From Hetaerina americana (taxonomy: Eukaryota > Arthropoda > Insecta > Odonata > Calopterygidae), in assembly GCA_022747635.1 (NCBI GenBank), contig JAKTNV010000075.1, positions 1,116,001 through 1,180,000 of the forward strand: a DNA stretch of 64,000 nucleotides, written 5' to 3'. Shown here one piece after another: positions 11,410-21,931 of this stretch. Made by a program: the position numbers and the translations under genes. The notes under the pieces were generated by a model. The model saw only the letters and a program-made list of their open reading frames with translations, ran no database searches and was not told the DNA's origin. Numbering within the stretch: the stretch's first letter is position 1; each line of letters begins with the position of its first letter.

Positions 11410-11979
11410 TTATGATTCAGCGGACATCTCGGTCATCTTGGGATTAGAATCAACCTTGATTACACTCGAAGGGGAGCTTGCATCCTCTGCAGCAGGGATA
11501 TACTGCAGAATGGCTCGGCAGTGGGGGGATTGCGTTCTGAGATTAATACTCGAATCACGAGAAACTCGGGGATGGTTTAAGGGGCCTTCTGAATTTTTTT
11601 TCGTAATGGTTTTAATTTGCAATAAAGATAGCTATCAAAATAAATCTTTCCCCGTGTATGGGACAAGAAAGGAAGGAAGGGAAGGAAAATGGGGCCTAGG
11701 TAAGCAGGTGATATGCACACTGGGTGCGCTGCAGAGGGAAAGAATGGCACATGACCGGCCCAGCTGGGCAGTTGATCGGATGGTGGCTGCTGTAGGAACA
11801 AAGGGCCCACACGGCGGCACACAAAGATCGTCGTTACGCACATCTATAGTGGCTGCTGCTCCTGAAAATGAGACTTCCGATACACTATAACAGGATGATA
11901 AATTTAAGGTTACGACTTAAGAGAAGGCAAATAGCAGACATAGGAAAGACTCATAGGCGAGTAGTATCCTTAGGCAGTG
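11410..11979. other. Untranslated sequence between copies D and E'
   Basis: No gene is seen. The part next to 11410 is probably the 5' UTR of copy D (minus strand) and the part next to 11979 the 3' UTR of E' (minus strand). The boundary between them cannot be placed. Confidence 0.4.
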
Positions 11980-12101
11980 TTATGTATGGCGCTGGTCAAC
12001 ATTGTAATCCCACAATGATGTCAGAAGGTGATTACCAGCGGTGGTCAGCGACGCATGAAATGACTTCACTTGGTGTCGCATGAAGTCCGCGATGGACGGG
12101 A
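11980..12101 (-). pseudogene. E' piece 4: C-terminus of a Jockey-like ORF2
   Basis: In the minus frame the sequence reads LPSIADFMRHQVKSFHASL to a TAA at 11980-11982. It continues exactly from the E' reading that ends at 17859 (AHRLPSI). The two are separated by A2 and share the 10-base duplication ATGGACGGGA (12092-12101 and 17859-17868). This identifies the 3' end of the E' coding region. Confidence 0.8.
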
Positions 12102-12700
12102 CCCCCCCGCGGGTAGGGGGATAGAGAATACTCCCGCAGTATCCCTGCTTGTCGTAAGAGGCGACTAAAAGGGCGGGGAGAAAACCCCGAAAACAAACCC
12201 CAAGCCAGCAAGGGATGCGTCCGGACAGTGCTGTGGATCCACTGTCTGTGAGCGGCCATACCATCTGGCCTGCGATCCGCCCAGGTGTTTGCCGTGCCTG
12301 GAGACCCGTAAGGGAGAAAAGGGGATCCTGGAGGGTGAGCTTTCTGGTTCCCAGCAGGGTGTCGGATGCCCTGTATGGACCGGGGAGTGATACCCCTCTT
12401 CGGCCCCGGATTTCGTGTAAACGGGAGGCCGGGAGCTAGCCACTCCCGGTCAATCGGCTTCCGTCGCGTTTTCGCTCCGGTGGCGAGTGCCAAGGTTGTG
12501 GGGGTCTGCGTAGGGAGGTCGGAGATATAACGGTTTTGGTGGGCCCTTGCACCGAAGATCCACCCCGAAACAGACAACCACTCCAGAAGCGCTATATCCC
12601 TCGAGTTAGCCCTGGCGACCACTCCGGTTTGGCGGAGTGGCGTCCCAAATGTGTGGCTCCGTGGCGGGTGGGGAGGCCGAGGGACGAATCATTTATTATT
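12102..12700 (+). promoter_or_regulatory. 5' UTR of A2, GC-rich and structured
   Basis: About 600 bases precede ORF1 and are nearly identical in A4 and A5. Non-LTR elements must carry an internal promoter here, but no specific element can be named. The first 90 bases offer several pairings: GCGGG with CCCGC, GGGATA with TATCCC (interleaved, so pseudoknot-like), GTCG/CGAC around TAAGAGG, and CGGGG/CCCCG around AGAAAA. Long antisense ORFs cross the region but look incidental. Confidence 0.6.
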
Positions 12701-13867
12701 ATGGAGGAAAAACCCTTTCCACCACTAAAAAGATCCCGTCCGGACACCGGCGGGGGAGAAAAGTGTATCGGCGCATGTAAGCGCTATTTAATTAAGTCTT
12801 GTGCAAAGGAAGGTGAAACCTTGAAAAAGGTTTCTCCCTTCTTAATTCGCAGAGTGTTATCACAGATTGTGCCTGGGGACCCAAAGAGCGTGAAGAAGCT
12901 CAGGGATGGTACACTACTTATAGAGACCCTGAACGACACACAGAGCGAAAAACTACTTGCTATGGGAACGCTCCATGACATTCCGATTAAGGTGGAGGTG
13001 CACCGCACTCTTAACACCTGTCGGGGAGTCATCAGTCACTACGACCTTCTATACGTGGACATCGAAGAAATCAAGAGAGAAATGTTCTCTCAGGGAGTGA
13101 CTGATTGTCGTCGACTCACCACAAGGCGCAACGGAGAAAACGTAAACAGCACCTCCGTGATCTTGACGTTTGCGCGTGATAGACTACCCGACAAGGTGTT
13201 TGTGGGCTATGAATCGGTACCAGTGAGGCCATTCATCCCAAATCCCGTGCGTTGTTTCAAATGCCAACGGTTCGGCCATGTCGCGTCGCGCTGCGAGGGC
13301 AAGGCCACCTGCCCGCGCTGTGGCAAAGACGCGCACGAGGATAAAGAGTGCTCTTCGGAACCTCTTTGTGTCAATTGCGAGGGTACACACCCAGTGTACT
13401 CTCGTGATTGCCCGAAGATGAAAGAAGAGAGGAAAGTCATGGAGATAAAAACACTGGAAAAAATCCCATACGCGGAAGCGAGGAGAAAATACAGGGCGCT
13501 AATCGCTCCAACTTTATCCCGGTCCTTTGCTTCCGTTGCAACCACGCAATGTTTAAAGTGTACCATCGCCCCGCAGACAGAGATCCCGAAGGAATCCCCA
13601 ATAGAAACCACGCAAGTGCCTAAACCAAAAAGGGTGAAGGATGGAAAGAGTAAGGTGGACAAGGAGCCACCTACTCCTGTGGGCCCTTCAAAGAAGAGCC
13701 CACTAAAAACCACCAAGGGGAACACGCCAAAAGGGCGTGAGAATACACCTTCCCCGCCGCCACCAGTGAAGCCAAAGAAGCCGGAGGTAATTGAAGAGGA
13801 CCAGAGTATCTCTGATACTGAGGTCTTCGCAAACGAGTGGAAGAGGAAACATCGCTTCAAGCGATAA
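12701..13867 (+). CDS. ORF1 (gag-like zinc-knuckle protein) of A2
   Basis: A 388-aa protein from the ATG at 12701 (MEEKPFPPLKRSRPD); this start is shared with A4 and A5, although the frame stays open upstream to 12536. It has an N-terminal RNA-binding-like region, then three Cys/His knuckles at roughly residues 185-235: CFKCQRFGHVASRC, CPRCGKDAHEDKEC and CVNCEGTHPVYSRDC. A Lys/Pro-rich tail ends in RKHRFKR. It would bind element RNA and form the retrotransposition particle. ORF2 starts 82 bases downstream. The ORF is intact even though its ORF2 partner is dead. Confidence 0.88.
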   Translation: MEEKPFPPLKRSRPDTGGGEKCIGACKRYLIKSCAKEGETLKKVSPFLIRRVLSQIVPGDPKSVKKLRDGTLLIETLNDTQSEKLLAMGTLHDIPIKVEVHRTLNTCRGVISHYDLLYVDIEEIKREMFSQGVTDCRRLTTRRNGENVNSTSVILTFARDRLPDKVFVGYESVPVRPFIPNPVRCFKCQRFGHVASRCEGKATCPRCGKDAHEDKECSSEPLCVNCEGTHPVYSRDCPKMKEERKVMEIKTLEKIPYAEARRKYRALIAPTLSRSFASVATTQCLKCTIAPQTEIPKESPIETTQVPKPKRVKDGKSKVDKEPPTPVGPSKKSPLKTTKGNTPKGRENTPSPPPPVKPKKPEVIEEDQSISDTEVFANEWKRKHRFKR

Positions 13868-13949
13868 CCTCAATAGAGTTGGTCATCTCCCTTTTTAGTC
13901 ATCTTATTTATTTATATATTTATTTATTTATTTTAATTTAACATTTTAA

Positions 13950-16900
13950 ATGTGTTCCATTCTGCAGTGGAACTGCAATGGTTTTTATCGGCATAAGGAG
14001 GAGCTGGCCATTTTAATCCAAGATTTTAAACCCTCTTGTATTTGTCTCCAAAAGACCCATTTTAAGGCTGAAGATAAGGGTATTCTGAAGGGGTTCACTG
14101 TTTTTAGAATGGATGACCTAAGTGGCCAACGAGCCCAAGGGGGAGTAGCAGTTGCGGCCCGTGAGGCCCTTTACACCTCGCAAGTCCAACTGAACTCTCC
14201 ATTCCAGGCCGTCGCTGTCACGGTGCACACCCCTGAGAGGATGACGTTATGCAACGTGTATCTGCCAGAGGGTGCACCGGTGACCCGCCTGAACCTTGAA
14301 GCCCTTGCCCACCAGCTTCCTCAGCCGTTCATTCTGATGGGAGATTTTAATGCCCATGACCCTCTCTGGGGAGGGCCAGAAACCCAAAGCAATAGGAGAG
14401 GTCGAATTTTATCCAACTTTATTGACGATTTTAACCTGTTTTTATTAAATAGCGGCGAAAAAACCCGCTTTAACAGCTTTAATGGGGAATTCTCAGCAAT
14501 AGATCTTTGTCTATGCTCGAGAAGTCTAGCCCCAAAGCTGAAAATGTCCACCCACAACGATCTCTGTGGGAGTGACCATTTTCCTCTTCTACTCGTTAAA
14601 GAAGACTCTTCGCCCACCATTTCAAAACCTCCGGAAAAGTAGCGTATTAACCGTGCGGACTGGCCACTTTTCAAGCGTACGTTTACATATAAACACGACG
14701 CAAGTTTCGACGCGTTGCACAACGTCGATAAACTAAGTTCAACGCTGTTGGCGGCAGCTACCAAAAGTATCCCTCGTACGTCCGGGAACATTTATCGAGC
14801 TCCTGTCCCTTGGTGGAACGGGGAATGCGACCGGGCGATTCGGGCGAGGAAAAAAGCATTGAGTATTTTTAGAAAATATCCCACGGCAACTAATCTTGCA
14901 TCGTACCGCCGCCTGAGAGCGCGAGCTCGAAGGGCCGTGAAGGAGGCCAAGAGGGCTTCCTGGATAGAAAACGTCTCTACCATCAACCATCGCACGCCGC
15001 TTGGTCAGGTATGGGACAAAGTGAAGAAAATCTCCGGGTCCAAGGGCTCATTTGTCATCTCGCCATTGCTTGTTGCTGCCCGGGTGGTTAATTCACCTGC
15101 CGAAATAAGCAACATATTTGCCAGTCAGTTCGCGGCCAATAGCAGTGACGAGGGCTATGCCGCGGACTTTGCGAACCTGAAGAGGCGATGCGAGAGTGTC
15201 CCTCTCAATTTCGGTGCAGGTCCTACAAGCGAATATTACAATGAGCCTTTCACGTCCTGGGAGCTTAAATTCGCCATCGAAGACTCCCATTACACCTCGC
15301 CAGGGGCGGACGAAATCCACAACGCATTTCTCCGGAACATTCCGGAAAGTGCGATTGGGGAGGTCCTAAATACCCTCAACCAACTTTGGAACGAGGGCAG
15401 TTTTCCAAATGCCTGGCGAGAGTCCATCGTGATACCAATCCCAAAACAGGGCAAGGACAAAAATGACCCGAACAACTACCGTCCCATATCTCTCACCAGC
15501 TGCCTGTGCAAGGTGATGGAACGGATGGTAAACCGACGTCTCATGTGGTGCTTGGAGAGTCGTCACCTGCTCTCCGACGCTCAGTGCGGCTTTCGGCGTG
15601 GAAGGTCCACGACAGACCATCTGGTGTGCACTGAGAACTTCATCCAGGAAGCCTTTCTCCACCGTCAACACGTCATAGCAGTCTTTTTCGACCTGGAGAA
15701 GGCCTTTGATAGTGTGTGGCGATGGAGAATCCTCAACACGCTCCACAAGTGGGGATTTAGAGGCAACATGGCCCTATTTATCAGAAATTTTTTAACTAAC
15801 CGCCTTTTTAAAGTAAGGACTGGGAAGCACTTATCCCGACCTTTTACACAGAAGAACGGGGTACCCCAGGGCTAAGTACTGAGCGTGACGTTATTTGCCA
15901 TCGCCATCAACGACGTGGTGGAATGCATCAATGCCCCGGTGATGGCATCGCTCTATGTGCACGACTTAGCCATATTTTGCCGGTGGACACGACTGCCAAA
16001 CGCTTCCAGGCAAGCCCAGGTGACTCTAAACAAACTGGGAGAGTGGTCGCGAAAGAACGGATTTCGTTTCTCCATGGAGAAAACGAAATGCGTGCACTTT
16101 CACCGTCTTCGCGGTTACCACGTTACCCCGACCCTAACCCTGTTGGGTAGGATTCTTCCATTTGTGGAGTCCGTCCGCTTTCTCGGCATGATCCTGGACC
16201 AAAAGCTGAACTGGCGGGAGCATATCCGCGTGTTACGCGAGAGGTGTCGCCAAACCCTCAACGTTTTAAAGTTTTTAACTCACTCCACTTGGGGAGCAGA
16301 CCGCACCACCATGCTTTTATTGTACAGAGGCTTGGTGCGATCCAAACTGGACTATGGATCCATAGTGTATTCCTCAGCACGAGAGTCTTACTTGAGACCA
16401 CTCACATGTGTCCACAATGCTGGGATACGGTTGGCCACCGGGGCATTTAGAACAAGCCCAGTCCCAAGCTTACTTGCAGACGCAGGGGAGCCTCCGTTGG
16501 AAACCCGCAGGATGATTTTATTGGGCAACTATGCCTGTAAAATTTTGTCAGAGACAATCCACCCTTGTTTTAACATAGTTTTTAACCAACGGTTTTTAGA
16601 CTTATTTAACAGGCGGAGAAGGGCAACTAGGCCCTTTGCCGTTCGTTTTAATGATTTTATTAATGAGGTAAATTTTACATTTCCTCAAATATGCCCCGTC
16701 TCCTATGCTAAGTATCCGCCTTGGTTAACACCAATGCCGGATATTAAACTCATTGCCAGTGCACGCCGCAAAGCCAAGACGACCGATTCCGAATACCAGC
16801 AGCTCTTTAGTGCCGTCCTCGGCTCACTTTCTGACTTCGTCCCAGTCTACACCGACGGGTCAAAGTCAGAATCTGCATGTGCCTATGCGGTCGTGTCCCA

Positions 16901-17651
16901 CTACCATGGAGTCGTGAGGAAAAAACTGCACACTTCTTGCAGCATTTTCACAGCCGAGCTGTCAGCCATAAGGACGGCCCTAGGAGAAATAAAAGAAAGC
17001 AATGGCTCTTTCCTCATCTGCACCGACTCGTTGAGCGCCCTAAAATCTTTATCGGTCTTTGCACCTGTGCACCCGATAGTCCAGGAGATCCAATATACCC
17101 TGTTGTCCCTTCAGAGAAAGGGGAACAGGGTCTCCTTTATATGGACTCCTGGTCACGTCGGCATAAGAGGCAACGAAAAAGCTGACCAGGCAGCGAAGGA
17201 TGCCCTTCGACAACCCGAGACCGACTCCACCTTGGTTCCAATGGAGGACGTGAAGGCCGCCTTGCGGAACTCGGTCCTGCATCAGTGGAAGAAGACTTGG
17301 CAGTCTCTGCAAAATAATAAACTCAGGGCAATAAAACCGGTCGTTTCCCCATGGTCCTCTTCCATCCGGAGCATTCGGAGGGAAGAGGTCATGATTACGC
17401 GCCTGAGAATAGGACACTCTGCCCTCACTCATTCGTACCTCTTTGCGGAGGTAAAAGAACAGCCCCGCTGCAATGAGTGCCTCCAACCCCTGACGATAAA
17501 ACATATCCTGACGGAATGTACAACATACCAAAGGGCCAGAGACATGTTTAAGATAAGGGGAGACTTAAGAAATATTTTAGGGGATGACTCTGGGTCTATA
17601 AACCGAGTCTTAAGGTTTTTAAGGTATACTGGTTTAATGGGGCAGCTTTAG
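13950..17651 (+). pseudogene. ORF2 polyprotein of A2 (EN-RT-RNase H) with nonsense mutations
   Basis: Same length (1,234 codons including stop) as the intact ORF2 of A4. Endonuclease: LQWNCNGFYRHKEEL, GDFNAHDPLWGG, GSDHFPLLL. RT: NNYRPISLTSCLCKVMERM, CGFRRGRSTTDHL, FFDLEKAFDSVWRW. RNase H: VYTDGSKSESACAYA, TAELSAIRTAL, CTDSLSALKSL, TPGHVGIRGNEKAD. Defects: TAG at 14640-14642 (TGG in A3 and A4), TAA at 15873-15875 (TCA in the others), and YVHD in place of the YVDD catalytic motif near 15955. Two stops and a lost catalytic Asp make it non-autonomous. Confidence 0.9.
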
Positions 17652-17858
17652 CTTTGGAGCTCATAATTTTAATGCTTTTGATTTTAGCATTTTCCTTTTT
17701 TTTCTGTTTTTTTTGTTTATTTTATTTATTTATATATTTATTCGTATTTATTTGTTTACTTATTCCTAGTTTAAAAGGAACATAAGTTTTACGTAATGAC
17801 AGTGGTGCAAAATGACCATAGCTGTCGACGCACCCTACAAACCCCTAAAACTACTACT

Positions 17859-18559
17859 ATGGACGGGAGGCGATGTGCCACGCCCACATCCGCCATCCAG
17901 GTTAGAAGGCTTACATTAAGCAGGCCCTGAATGGCCTTATTTTCCATGGTTTCCAGGCGGTTCCACATCGTCTTATGACACGCGAAAATTTGGCAGCCGT
18001 AAATAATTTGTGGACGGATGATCGACTTATACAGCCGCATCCGGTCCGCATGAGAGATCGAGGATGCTTTAAAGGCGAGACATCGAAGTTGATTTACCGC
18101 GACGATGGCTTTACGACGGCACAGATCAAGGTGTGGTTTAAAGGTTAATTTGGCGTCAAGAATGACGCCAAGGAATCGGTGGGAGGAAGCTTTCGGAATG
18201 CAATGGTTCTGTAAGCGGAGTGGAATGTGCGTGGGCGGCGTCGGGCGAAGTGGACATGTGTACTCGTGTCGACATTTAAATGTATTTTCCATGTTTTCAT
18301 CCACTTATGAATTTTATGGAAATGTGAGTTGAGGCGTCTGAAATTCGCGCTGCGTACCCGAGACGTGGCGGCAATGGCGCTGTCATCGGCGTATATGTAA
18401 AGGGACGTGTGCGGCATCGCAGGCATGTCATTCACGAATAAATTGAATAAAAACGGGCTGATTAGAGAGCCTTGCGGAACACCCGCTTCGGCTCTCTTCA
18501 CAGAGGAGAAGGAGTCCCCAATAGACACTCGGAATTGGCGATTGGAAAGGAAACTGGCG
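17859..18559 (-). pseudogene. E' piece 3: RT C-terminal half of a Jockey-like ORF2
   Basis: Read leftward from 18559: GVPQGSLISPFLFNLFVNDM (motif B' region), IYADDSAIAATSRVRSANF (motif C, intact YADD), then after a frameshift HRFLGVILDAKLTFKPHL and SIIRPQIIYGCQIFA of the thumb region. It joins piece 2 (21932 and up) across the A' insertion and piece 4 (12101) across A2. The family is that of C, D and E2. Confidence 0.8.
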
Positions 18560-19502
18560 GTAGGCTGCCAGGTTTGTTGCCGTAGGGTATTTTTTAAAAA
18601 TATTCAACGCTTTCTTCCTCGTCCGGATCGCCCTGTCGCATGCTTCGTTCCACCAAGGGACGGGTGCCGGATGTGCAAGGAACACTTTCGGTAGCTGCGG
18701 CTACGAGCGTTGAAGTCAGCGTCTCGACATTTTGCAACGCGTCTAGACTTGTGTCATGTTTAAAATGAAAATTATTCCTAAAAAGCGACCAGTCGGCACG
18801 GCTGATACGCCAGTTTTCCGGAGGTCTGAAGGTGCTTGGCGAACGGTCTAATTTCTCGAGTAGAAGAGGAAAGTGGTCACTCCCACAGAGATCGTTGTGG
18901 ACGATTATCTTCAGCTTCGGGGCTAGGCTTCTCGAGCATATGGCAAGATCTATTGCTGAAAATTCCCCGTTGAAGCTGTTGAAGCGAGTTTTTTCCCCGC
19001 TATTTAATAAAAACAAATTAAAATCCTCATTAAAATTCGATAAAATTCGGCCTCTCCTATTGCTTGGGGTGGATGGGCCTCCCCATAGTGGATCATGGGC
19101 ATTAAAATCGCCCATCAAAATAAATGGACGAGGTAGCTGACGGACAAGGGCTTCCAAGTTGAAACGAGTTACCGGTGCACCCTCCGGCAGATACACGTTG
19201 CATAACGTCATCGTCTCTGGGGTGTGCACTGTGACAGCCACTGCTTGGAATGGGGTTTTCAGTTGGACTCGGGAGGTGTAAAGGGCCTCGCGAATCGCAA
19301 CTGCCACTCCTCCTTGGGCGCGTTGACCACTCGTGTCGTCCAGTCTAAAAACAGTGCACCCCTTTAAAACACCCTTGTCTGTCGCCTTAAAATGCGTCTC
19401 TTGCAGACAGATGCAAGAGGGATCAAAAGCGTCCATTAAAACGGCCAGCTCCTCCTTGTGCCGATAAAAACCGTTGCAGTTCCACTGCAGTAAAAAGGCC
19501 AT
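18560..19502 (-). pseudogene. A' ORF2 N-terminus (endonuclease), in the inverted half
   Basis: The ATG is at 19502 (MAFLLQWNCNGFYRHKEEL). The AP endonuclease motifs are complete: CLQETHFKATD, LMGDFNAHDPLWGG, SAIDLAICSRSLAPK, GSDHFPLLLEK. The sequence runs on toward the RT linker (ALNIFKKYPTATNLAAYR) after a frameshift near 18680 and stops at the inversion breakpoint next to the target duplication. It lacks the RT. Confidence 0.85.
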
Positions 19503-19582
19503 TAAAATTAATTATAATTAAAATAAATAAATAAAGGATTAAATGTGTTTTAAAATTTGGGAGATGACCGGTTGTTAAGAAA

Positions 19583-20735
19583 TCATCGCTTAAAGCGATG
19601 TTTCCTCCTCCACTCAGTTGCCAGGACCTCCGTATCCGAGATACTCTGGTCCTCCAGAACCTCCGGCCTCCCTGGTTTTGCGGGAGGTGTAGGGGAAGGT
19701 GTCTTCTCACGCCGTGTTCCCCTTGGTGGTTTTTTGTGGGCTCTTCTTCGAAGGGCCCACCGGAGTAGGTGGCTCATTGTCCACCTTACTCTTTGTCTCT
19801 TTGGTGCTTTTTAATTTTTTGCTTTGCGTGACCAAAGCAGTGACTTGTGGGGCGTCAGTTTGCGTGGCGATGGTGCACTTTGGCAATGGGGTAGACGCGA
19901 CGGAAGCAAAGGACTGGGAGAAAGTTGGGGCGACGAGTGCCCTGTACTTTCTCCTCGCTTCCAAGTATGATGTCTTTTCCAGCGTCTTTATCTCCATGAT
20001 TTTTCTTTCCTCTTTCATCTTCGGACAATCACGGGAGTATACTGGATGTGTACCCTCGCAATTGACGCAAAGAGCTTCCGAGGAGCACTGTCTATCCTCG
20101 TGCGCGTCCTTGGCACAGCGCGGGCAGGTTGCCTGGCCCTCGCAGCGCGACGCGACGTGGCCGAAACGTTGGCACTGAAAACAACGCACGGGATTTGGAA
20201 TGAACGGCCTCACTGGGACCGATTCATATCCAATGAATACCTTGTCGGGCAGCCTATCTCGAGCGAACGTCAAAATCACGGACGTGGTGTTAATATTTTC
20301 GCCGTTGCGCCTTGTCGTTAGTCGACGACAATCCGTCACTCCCTGAGAGAACATTTCTCTCTTGATTTCGTCGACGTCGTCATAGAGGAGGTCGTAATGG
20401 CTGATGACTCCCCGACAAGTGTTGAGAGTGCGGTGCACCTCAACTTTTACCGGAATGTCATGGAGCATTCCCATTGCCAATAATTTTTTGCTTTGTTTTT
20501 CATTAGATGTCTCTATAAGAAGAGTACCGTCCCTGAGTTTCTTGACGCTCTTTGGGTCCCAAGGTACTATCTGCGACAAAACTCTCCTTATAAGGAAAGG
20601 AGAGACCTTTTTCAAGGTCTCACCTTCCTTAGCACATGACATTATGAGGTACCGCTCGCAAGCACCTATGCATTGTTCTCCCCCGCCCGAGTCCGGATGG
20701 GATCTTTTTGTTGGTGGAAAGGGTTTTTCCTCCAT
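19583..20735 (-). pseudogene. A' ORF1 (gag-like), frameshifted near its C-terminus
   Basis: Starts at the ATG 20735 (MEEKPFPPTKRSHPD) and is open to 19707, with three knuckles: CFQCQRFGHVASRC, CPRCAKDAHEDRQC and CVNCEGTHPVYSRDC. A frameshift between about 19705 and 19740 moves the last ~45 residues (PAKPGRPEVLEDQSISDTE, RKHRFKR) into another frame, ending at 19583. It is otherwise a normal ORF1, roughly 85-90% alike by eye to that of A4 in the knuckle region. Part of the 5' UTR precedes it to 20921. Confidence 0.82.
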
Positions 20736-20921
20736 AATAATTAATAATTCGTCCCTCGGCCTCCCCACCCCCCACGGAGCCACACATTCGGGACGCCGCT
20801 CCGCTGGACCGGAGCGGTCGCCAGGGCTAACGCGAGGGATATAGCGCTTCTGGAGTGGTTGTCTGTTTCGGGGTGGATCTTCGATACAAGGGCCCACCAA
20901 AACCCTTACATCTCCGACCTC

Positions 20922-21776
20922 CTAGGACTCTTTAACGCCTTCCTCGGATCGCACCCGGACTTCGTACTGGTCTACACCGATGGGTCGAAGTCGGAGTCCG
21001 CATGTGCTTATGCGGTCGTCTCCCGCTACCATGGAGTCGTGAGGGAAAAATTGAACACGCTTTGCGGTATATTAACAGCCGAACTGTCAGCCATAAGAAC
21101 CGCCCTAAAACACCTAAATGATAATAACGGCTCTTTTCTCATCTGTTCGGACTCGTTGAGCGCTCTAAAATCCATTTCGGTGTTCTCATCAATGCACCCG
21201 ATAGTCCAAGAGATCCACCATAGCCTCTTATCCCTTCAAAGAAAGGGGACCAGGGTATCCTTTATGTGGATTCCTGGTCATGTGGGAATACCTGGCGACG
21301 AAAAAGCCGACAAAGCAGCGAAGGAAGCCCTGGACCAAAATGAGTCCGATCATTCTTTGGTACCGGTGGAGGACATAAAGGCCGCTTTGCGGCATAATGT
21401 CCTGAAACAGTGGAAAGAAGCTTGGCGGTCCCTAATAAATAATAAACTTAGGGAGATAAAACCGGTTGTTTCGGCATGGCCCTCTTCAATCCGAAAGATT
21501 CGGAGGGAAGACGTGACGATTACGCGTTTGAGGATAGGGCACTCTGCCCTCACACACTCGTACCTCTTCACGGAGGGAAAAGTGCAACCGCGCTGCAATG
21601 AGTGCGACCTGCCCCTTACAATGAATCATATTCTTACGCAGTGCCAAAAATATACAAGGGCCAGAGAAAAGTTCCATGTAAGCGGAGATTTGGAACAAAT
21701 ATTAGGAGATGACCCCAACTCTTTAAGCAAGGTTTTATTATTTTTAAAGGAAACTGGCCTAATGAGGCAACTTTAG
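20922..21776 (+). pseudogene. A' ORF2 C-terminus (RNase H), in the sense half
   Basis: Open reading of about 284 residues: VLVYTDGSKSESACAYAVVS, TAELSAIRTALKHL, CSDSLSALKSI, IPGHVGIPGDEKADKAAKEA, then the Cys/His tail CNECDLPLTMNHILTQC. It ends TGLMRQL like the other copies (TGLMGQL). The open frame continues upstream to 20859, but those first ~21 codons are antisense 5' UTR across the inversion junction and not real coding sequence. Confidence 0.85.
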
Positions 21777-21931
21777 CCGTGGTAATTTTATTCTTGTCGA
21801 TGTCATTTGTTTTTAATATTTATCTATTTATTTATTTATTAAACCTTAACTGTGGTTTTTAAAAGTTTCGACGTGGTGCAAAATGACCTCAGCCGTCGAT
21901 GCACCCCATAAACAAAAATACTACTACTACT

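Larger units (their letters stand above)
12102..17858 (+). mobile_element. I-clade non-LTR retrotransposon copy A2, full length, mutated
   Basis: A 5,757-bp element: 5' UTR starting with a C-run and GCGGGTAGGGGGATAGAG, gag-type ORF1, ORF2 with endonuclease, RT and RNase H, an A/T-rich 3' UTR, a GGTGC/GCACC hairpin and ACT triplets. Target duplication ATGGACGGGA flanks it at 12092-12101 and 17859-17868. It sits in the ORF2 of E'. ORF1 is open but ORF2 has two nonsense codons and a catalytic change. Confidence 0.92.
18560..21931. mobile_element. I-clade relative A' with a 5' inversion (twin priming)
   Basis: The left part (18560-20921) is on the minus strand and holds 5' UTR, ORF1 and the start of ORF2; the right part (20922-21931) is on the plus strand and holds the RNase H end, the 3' UTR and the ACT-repeat tail. 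The RT is missing between them. AGGAAACTGGCG stands on both sides (18548-18559 and 21932-21943), so the two halves entered in one event. That is the signature of twin-primed reverse transcription. The protein sequence differs clearly from A1-A5, marking a separate subfamily. Confidence 0.88.

Noticed and set aside
12102..12190. HDV-like ribozyme at the A-family 5' end
   Set aside because: The order of pairing strands does not give the nested double pseudoknot of HDV; kept only as a structured-RNA candidate.
12032..12622. Antisense ORF of 196 codons across the A2 5' UTR, also seen in A4 (52683-53192) and A5 (62519-63007)
   Set aside because: It recurs only because the 5' UTR is GC-rich and conserved as RNA/DNA; it has no domain and changes length and frame content between copies.
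13207..13860. Long minus-strand ORF opposite A2 ORF1 (also opposite A3, A4)
   Set aside because: Shadow of the gag frame: low-complexity Ser/Phe/Gly translation and no supporting motif.
20859..21776. 305-codon ORF starting MSVSGWIF as a single gene
   Set aside because: The first ~21 codons are antisense 5' UTR across the twin-priming junction; only the RNase H part is genuine.
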